Source of the DNA: Scylla paramamosain | Taxonomy: Eukaryota > Arthropoda > Malacostraca > Decapoda > Portunidae | DNA: 64,000 bases | Direction of reading: 5' to 3' | Assembly (NCBI RefSeq): GCF_035594125.1 | Contig: NC_087178.1 | Span: 1,751,001 to 1,815,000, forward strand | Shown: positions 58,570-64,000 of the stretch, piece after piece | How positions within the stretch are numbered: the first letter of the stretch is position 1 | Layout: the number at the start of each line of letters is the position of its first letter | Program-made: the position numbers and the translations under genes | Notes under the pieces: model-generated | Told to the model about the DNA's origin: nothing | The model's input: only the letters and a program-made list of their open reading frames with translations | Database searches by the model: none

Positions 58570-58890
58570 GGAATTGCACAACGGGTGACCTAGACAAGGC
58601 ACTTGACCTTGTCAGCCCCCCCAGTGGAAAAGAATACTCTCATGGACCACCATACTGCACTCAAGGAGTCTAGGTGTAACACTGGTGGCCACATGCATAC
58701 ATTGCATGGTCTGACAGCATACACTGGTTTATCCCTGTTCCTATAATAAGAATATAAGAATATTCCCTTCCCTGCTCTTACTATAATTCTGAGACCACAG
58801 CAGGTGCAGGACACTTCCTATAGAGTGCCCAGCATCCAAACTGGGTCCATACATCAATGGGCTCTGCCCACCCTCTGCTGGGGGTCAACA
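58570..58890 (-). mobile_element. 3' UTR fragment of the LINE seen at 38842-39870, inverted
   Basis: The reverse complement matches 39490-39800: the GCCCATTG...GGGCACTC..ATAGGAAGT...CCTGCACCTG-TGTGGT series, AGGGATAAACCAGTG and TGGTCCATGAGA blocks are in the same order. Diverged, non-coding. Confidence 0.7.
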
Positions 58891-59056
58891 AGATGTCATT
58901 TTATAACACATTCGGCATTGTTGCTCTCTATTCACCTCTATCACGCACAATTGCTCTTGCTTGCTGCATACTCATTTGTCTCATTCAGTGCTCTCTTCAC
59001 ACTGTTCATCCACTCTAAACAAGGCACAAAAAATTAAACAGATTAGATAATGGGTG

Positions 59057-59207
59057 GTAGGCAATATTTTTTCCCCAAGCCGTAAATGTAGGTTAACAGT
59101 AGCTCAGCACTATGAGGATACCCATTTCTCCCAATGCTGAGCTGCTGTTGTCCTGTGCTAAGCTACTGTCAACTGGCATTTACAGCCTGAAAGAAATCAT
59201 TGCCCAT
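59057..59207. repeat. Snapback palindrome, about 150 bp
   Basis: The left half (GGCAATATTTTTTCC..., GTAAATG, AACAGTAGCTCAGCA) pairs with the right half (TGCTAAGCTACTGTCAACTG, CATTTAC, GAAATCATTGCCC). An inner pair CTCAGCA/TGCTGAG lies near the centre. MITE-like foldback. Confidence 0.75.
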
Positions 59208-59536
59208 AAAAGAAAATGTTTTGTATAAAACATAAAAAACCACTTTGGCTTTGACTGACATTATGTATATAATTTATTATTGGTATTCAATCAGAGATGA
59301 TATTACTGTTATGCACTTTAATTAGGAACCTTTCTTGCAGCCATTTTTGTTTTCTAATGATGGAGTTTAGCCATGTTTCTGGGTCTGATGGTTTCTTATT
59401 TTCTTAGGTTATTTTCTTGATTGCTTTTTCATTTTTCTTGCATACCAAAGACAAAAAATAATATAATTATAAAATTTCCAGCACATCTTGCTATGGAGGT
59501 AGTGATGGAGTTGAGCCATGAACATATCTGTTTTGC

Positions 59537-59538
<2 letters not shown>

Positions 59539-59617
<79 letters not shown>

Positions 59618-59619
59618 TC

Positions 59620-59700
<81 letters not shown>
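59539..59700. repeat. (TA)n microsatellite, about 160 bases
   Basis: A single CTCG interruption near 59617 divides two long arrays. Confidence 0.98.
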
Positions 59701-59701
<1 letters not shown>

Positions 59702-59945
59702 CTTTTATGCCTCCGGACACCACATTTTCCATGACTCTTCCCCAAGAAAGGATGTAAACAAAGCAGCGCACAGCTGGACAAGACCAACCTGTTGGTCTTG
59801 TTGGTACGGCTGGCAATTCCAGCCATCAAACACCAGAAGTCCAGCAGATGGGCCAATATGGTGGCTGGCAATTCAGCAGTGAATTGCTAAGTGTGACTTT
59901 GCCTTCGTTCTCCTACACATATACCCAGGTGGACAGCTGAAATCA

Positions 59946-60140
59946 AGCCCCCCTTCACACAGGTGGGGTGATCATTTTTCCTGTTCAACAAACTTAGCTG
60001 CACACAAAAATACCTTGCCTTTCCACTACATATCTGGCTGCGCTGCCATATGTGGTGATGCACCCGTCTCAAAAGGTTACATTGGAAGTGCTGCAAACAT
60101 ATAGTGGCATCGCCATGGTGGTGTTGTGTGAAGGGGCCCT
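59946..60140. mobile_element. Small MITE with 15-bp terminal inverted repeats
   Basis: The left end AGCCCCCCTTCACAC and the inverted right end GTGTGAAGGGGCCCT agree at 13 of 15 positions. 195 bp, no coding capacity. The ends are reminiscent of PIF/Harbinger-like MITEs, but the target duplication is not clear. Confidence 0.5.
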
Positions 60141-60251
60141 AAGGAGCCTTTAAAATAGAGAGGAAAGCATATGAGAAAATGTAAAAGAATGAGATGGATT
60201 GAGTATTAGTAAAAAAGCCTGGAATAAGATAGTGAAGAAGCAACAACAAGA

Positions 60252-61367
60252 CTACATACCATGCCACTGTTGTGGTGCAACAGTCCCAAAGTTCTCGTTA
60301 CTGCACAGCTGTTGCAGACAGCCTTGTTGATAATGCTGAGTGTTTGGTATAGTCACAGAATAATTTGTATTGTTGTTGGGATGTTGTAATGTTAGAGGTC
60401 TTAAGGTCTCATTCTTAATCTGGCTGAAAGGCTGAAAGTGAGCAGTTGAAGGTTGAGATGGTTTCTGGTGGTAGTACTGTTGAGATGGTGCTTCTGATTG
60501 CTGAAAATCAACTTGAGAATCATTGAAGGTAGGAAAATAAGGGGATACTATAAGAATGTGTCCATCCTTCCTGGTTTCATGGCATTCTTTCTGTAGGAAC
60601 TGTGGAGAAGGCTGCCAATTTTGTTGAGAATGTGGAAGCTGACACTGTCGTAATGGTTGCATATATTGTGGTGGTGGTGGTGACTGTTGGCACTGATGCT
60701 GCTGTGGTAGCTGTGCATCAGTCCTCTTGTCGTTTTCCATAAAATTTAAGTATTTGGAGGGGTTGAACAGATCCTTTGATGGCTCTTTGAGGTCAGCACC
60801 TAAGGCTGTATATAAATCTGGTGAACCAGATAGTGATGTACATGATTCACTGGGATGTGAAGAACCATATCTGCTTGTACTAGCAGCTGAAGTGATTGTT
60901 GCAGTGTGAGCAGTAGTGCTGGTTTTTGTTTGCTTTTTGGATGGGGCAACAGCTGAGGGAACAACTGAAGTTTTGTTTATGTCTAAGTATGGTTCAGTAG
61001 AGGCCACTGCATTGAATGAGCTTTCCCAGTTTACTTTACTAAACAATGAAACTTTGTCTGGTAAGAAGTGGGAAGGAACAGTGGGTACCAGTCTTTCTTC
61101 CTCATCACAACAGTGCACCATTTCATCTAAATTTGGTCCTTCCAGAAGCTCATATGATGTCTTACTCTCATGAGCATTTTCATGATTAAAAAATGACTGT
61201 CTAAGAAAATCTGGATCATTGCTTTCATTTTGATCACCTTCCACTGCCATTGGTCTATGCAGGATATTTTTGTCTTTCTGGTCTAATAGTACTTTAGAGC
61301 TTCCACAATAGTGTCTACCAACTTTGATGTCAGTTGTTGGTTCACCATGTACAAGCTTGAAAAGCAT
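60252..61367 (-). CDS. Large Gln-rich exon of the unrecognised gene
   Basis: 372 codons open, including the stop, between an ATTTCAG acceptor (AG at 61369-61368) and a TAG at 60254-60252. Length, lack of repeats and strand-specific openness support real coding sequence. Gln-rich segments near the end include QLPQQHQCQQSPPPPQYM. Confidence 0.75.
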   Translation of the reverse strand: MLFKLVHGEPTTDIKVGRHYCGSSKVLLDQKDKNILHRPMAVEGDQNESNDPDFLRQSFFNHENAHESKTSYELLEGPNLDEMVHCCDEEERLVPTVPSHFLPDKVSLFSKVNWESSFNAVASTEPYLDINKTSVVPSAVAPSKKQTKTSTTAHTATITSAASTSRYGSSHPSESCTSLSGSPDLYTALGADLKEPSKDLFNPSKYLNFMENDKRTDAQLPQQHQCQQSPPPPQYMQPLRQCQLPHSQQNWQPSPQFLQKECHETRKDGHILIVSPYFPTFNDSQVDFQQSEAPSQQYYHQKPSQPSTAHFQPFSQIKNETLRPLTLQHPNNNTNYSVTIPNTQHYQQGCLQQLCSNENFGTVAPQQWHGM

Positions 61368-61454
61368 CTGAAATATTAAAGACCTGTTAAGAAGGGTTCA
61401 TCTTTTTAAATAATCTGAAAACTTATTTCAAATTAGGGTACTCATTCATATTAT

Positions 61455-61512
<58 letters not shown>

Positions 61513-63067
61513 TTAAAGGCAAAGTCTCACTCAGCTGTACTATAAATCTGCTCTATTGGCTGTGTGACTCCTTTGTCTGTTTTGGGGTACTATAAACATG
61601 CTGGATCCCCACCTGCGGTGTGGGGGATGGCAGCGGGAGGCGACATTGTTGCCATTAGGGGAGGGATCCAGATATGCACCTCTTTGTCTTCCCATTCATA
61701 TATTTTAAGGACTAATCTAGTGATTTACTTAGATATTATAGTAGCTACTTAGATATTATAGTAGCAAATGTTTCATGATTTACGAAAAAAAAATATCTGA
61801 TCAAATATGAATGAGTTAAATTAACTTTCTTATAGTTTGTTAAACTCTTTGATGTTTCTTTTATGATTATAAGACCATGACAACGTCACTACTTGTTGAT
61901 TAGTTTAAAGGTCTTTGGTTCTTTCTGATGATATTATGATCATTACGATAATTATCAGAAATGTGTGCAAGTGTTATTGTACTTTTGTTGTAATGGTTGT
62001 TGTAATGGTTTGAACATAATAATGAAATGAAATATGCATATTTACTAGCTTTAATCTATAGGGCCAGAGGTACACTCATGTGGTCCCATTTACATTTATT
62101 AAGTCTTCCTTTCACTGAGTACACTCTTTGCTGATATTAGTTCTGTATATTTTGAGGAACAGGTAAAGAAATGACTAATTTTTTCTTTGTTTTCTGGCTG
62201 CAGGAACTGTGAATTTGACAAGAGGCTGTAAATGATATGGCAAGTTTAACCACTAAAGGACTATAGGGAGGTATGGCCTTTTACTAGTTAAGGGCCACAG
62301 ACAGTCATAACTGCTTTGTGACTTTTACACTAAATTTAGCTACTTTTTGTCAATTTTTTATAGTTCAATCTTTGGCAGTACTACCTGCAAGCTAGTTAGG
62401 CTAATCTCTGTCTCTGCCCTGCTCTTACTATGGCCAAATGCAGCGAGTGATTCTGACAAGTCTGATTCCATGCCTGCTTCTTCCTGGTCTTGCACCTCAA
62501 TGCTCACATGCTCACACTTGGCTACTTGCTACACATCTTAGTGAGAGTGCAATAGGGTAGGAACTTGATAAAACTGTTTAGTATGTGTGGAAAGAGCTCA
62601 GGTTACCTGTTTTTCATGAAGTGCAAGCCATATCCAGTCAAGCGAAACAGTGCATGGCAGACAAGTGACTTGCTCCTCTTTAACTCACTCACTTTCCATA
62701 ACCATTGCACATTGAGACAGCTGGATGGCTTTGTTAGAAAGAGGAAAACCTGATGCTGAATTCAGTTTATTTCATTCACTCTTCTGTTGCAGGCTAAATT
62801 TAAGGTGTGTGTGAATACAGGCAATTTTTGATGTTTAGTGCTGGAGGGCTAGTCCTAGTGGGATGAAAATCACCACCACTACCACTTCTTTAGGGATTAA
62901 TAAAGAATGAAAGAAGAATGGTCATCAGTATCTTTTAAAAGATGTTAATGTATGTATGCATGATATCTCACCTTAATGACTTTGCTTGGTATCCAAGGCA
63001 GAATGTTTCTCATGTGAGAGAATGATGATTCTAATACTTGGAGCAAGCTCATGGCTGTCAGGATCAC
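60252..63067 (-). CDS. Unrecognised gene, two exons (probably 3' end)
   Basis: Exon 63067-62972 (96 bases, donor GTGAGA, acceptor CAG at 63070-63068) joins in phase 0 to 61367-60252. Together they give 403 codons ending in TAG. The first part is hydrophobic (ILTAMSLLQVLESSF...NILPWIPSKVIKMLFKLV). Next comes a middle region with an acidic stretch and SYELLEGPNLDEM, then a Ser/Thr-rich part. The last 150 residues are rich in Gln, Pro and His. The Y-E-L-L core resembles an LC3-interacting motif, but this is weak. The last bases CATG/GTATGT could also be a splice donor, so the stop may not be real. Further exons should lie off the right edge. No family recognised. Confidence 0.65.
61460..61509. 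repeat. (GA)n microsatellite
   Basis: About 50 bases in the intron of the unrecognised gene. Confidence 0.97.
61510..62971. other. Intron of the unrecognised gene, nothing further seen
   Basis: No coding or structured RNA feature supported. An isolated GC-rich patch is near 61600-61660. Confidence 0.4.
62972..63067 (-). CDS. Upstream hydrophobic exon of the unrecognised gene
   Basis: 32 codons flanked by TTTGCAG and GTGAGA. Only this frame is usable: one alternative meets a stop at once, the other ends in a stop three bases before the donor. The hydrophobic residues could form part of a membrane hairpin or a helix. Confidence 0.6.
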
Positions 63068-63963
63068 CTGCAAATTAAAGGAGACATTGTGATATTACAG
63101 TAAATCCTTCATGGTCACCATTCTGAGTCAAAATTCCACGTGTCATAACCTCTTGCAAAAAGGCAATTTTCTGCAAAACCATTAAACAGTTAGTACTATG
63201 CTGACAAAACCAAGTCAAGCTAGACCAAACTTGGCACAGCCTATACAGTAATTACTTGATGCTAGAAAGGGCTGCTGGTTGAAGGCAGGAAAGTTCATCC
63301 CTTTGCAATATGGCACCTCCCTGATGTAATCTTTCTTTTTGTGGTCTCATCAGAACTCCTATTACTTAATTTTCTTTGTACTTTTTCTCTTTTCTTACAA
63401 GAACTTTTATATTTTTAGTTGTTTCAGTGTTACTGTTGTTTTTAAGGAGCTCACCAGTACATTTTTTGTCCATGATCACTTGTCTCCTTTGTTCTTTATA
63501 TCTCTTCCCTTGTCCTTGCTATCAGTCAGTTCCCTTTTCCCATAAACCAGCCAAGCTGCTGCAGGTTAATATAAGTTGTATGAGGATGCTGCATGATGCA
63601 TGTGGCTGCAAGGGTGAGAACAAGAAGGCTTCCTCAATCTTGCTCTCTTGCCCCTCAGCAGCCATTTACATCACATTACATGACATAGCACCTGCATATA
63701 ATCTTTGTTTACCTGCAGCAACTTTGTTCAAAAGAAAATGGGATGGAATAATAACAAGGATAAGCCTTCAGCAGCCATGTCCATCACATTACATGACATA
63801 ACACCTGCATATAATGTATATTTTGGTGGATAAGATGACCCCCAAATTTCAGTCTGAATTTAATGGTTTTAGCTGATATAAGTGCTAGAAGACGACACCC
63901 AATCTACCAAACAGTCTGTGGTGAAGTGAGCACCAGACAACTGAGACAGTGATATACCAGTAC

Positions 63964-63966
<3 letters not shown>
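63068..63966. other. Upstream intron or intergenic; one direct repeat
   Basis: CAGCAGCCAT...CATCACATTACATGACATA-CACCTGCATATAAT occurs at about 63656-63702 and again at 63768-63814. After the second copy, GGATAAGATGACCCCC resembles a common DNA-transposon end. No gene supported. Confidence 0.4.

Positions 63967-64000
<34 letters not shown>
63967..64000. repeat. (GA)n microsatellite cut by the window edge
   Basis: GA array running off the right end. Confidence 0.97.

Noticed and set aside
59777..59801. ACAAGACCAAC / GTTGGTCTTGT hairpin as a terminator or tRNA arm
   Set aside because: A perfect 11-bp hairpin, but without T-run, cloverleaf or other context; this is a eukaryotic intergenic region.

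Overview
The window is nuclear DNA from an animal, most likely an arthropod and probably a decapod crustacean. The genes are broken into many small exons with GT-AG introns. Simple-sequence arrays, (CT)n, (AC)n, (AT)n and (ATT)n, are long and dense. Several non-LTR retrotransposon clades are present as decayed copies, and two copies of a dispersed repeat end in degenerate TTAGG arrays, the ancestral arthropod telomere motif. The decapod call is inference; the arthropod call is better supported. There are no operons, CRISPR arrays, rRNA genes or convincing tRNA genes.

Layout: (1) 1-3143, minus strand: the first four coding exons of the strumpellin gene (WASHC5, a WASH-complex subunit); the rest lies off the left edge. 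(2) 3144-10264: intergenic or 5' flank, with a CR1-like LINE tail, a 22-bp minisatellite and a broken Jockey-like LINE on the minus strand. (3) 10265-42830, plus strand: an apparently complete USP24 gene, a giant ubiquitin-specific protease. I could assemble 45 coding exons with consistent phases, giving 2613 residues, with N-terminal UBA, a ubiquitin-like segment, a USP catalytic core with Cys, zinc-ribbon and His/Asp motifs intact, and a conserved C-terminus. Its introns hold a CR1-like LINE (intron 17), a Jockey-like LINE (intron 18) and a third LINE type (intron 40). (4) 43100-60240: a repeat-rich intergenic region. It holds an orphan serine-racemase-like exon, the second copy of the TTAGG-tailed repeat, a split duplication (blocks A and B), a FLYWCH zinc-finger relic, a pogo/Tigger relic, an I-like LINE and several foldback elements. 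(5) 60252-63067, minus strand: two exons of an unrecognised gene with a Gln/Ser/Pro-rich C-terminal part.

WASHC5 and USP24 are transcribed divergently. WASHC5 works in actin-driven endosomal sorting and USP24 removes ubiquitin. I see no sequence evidence that they share a promoter, because about 7 kb of repeats separates them. I found no convincing new biological system. The best leads are the TTAGG-tailed dispersed repeat, the orphan serine-racemase exon, the split A/B duplication with its 2.4-kb insert, and the GC-AG intron of USP24. All exon calls come from reading by eye and from remembered family sequences; no alignment was run.
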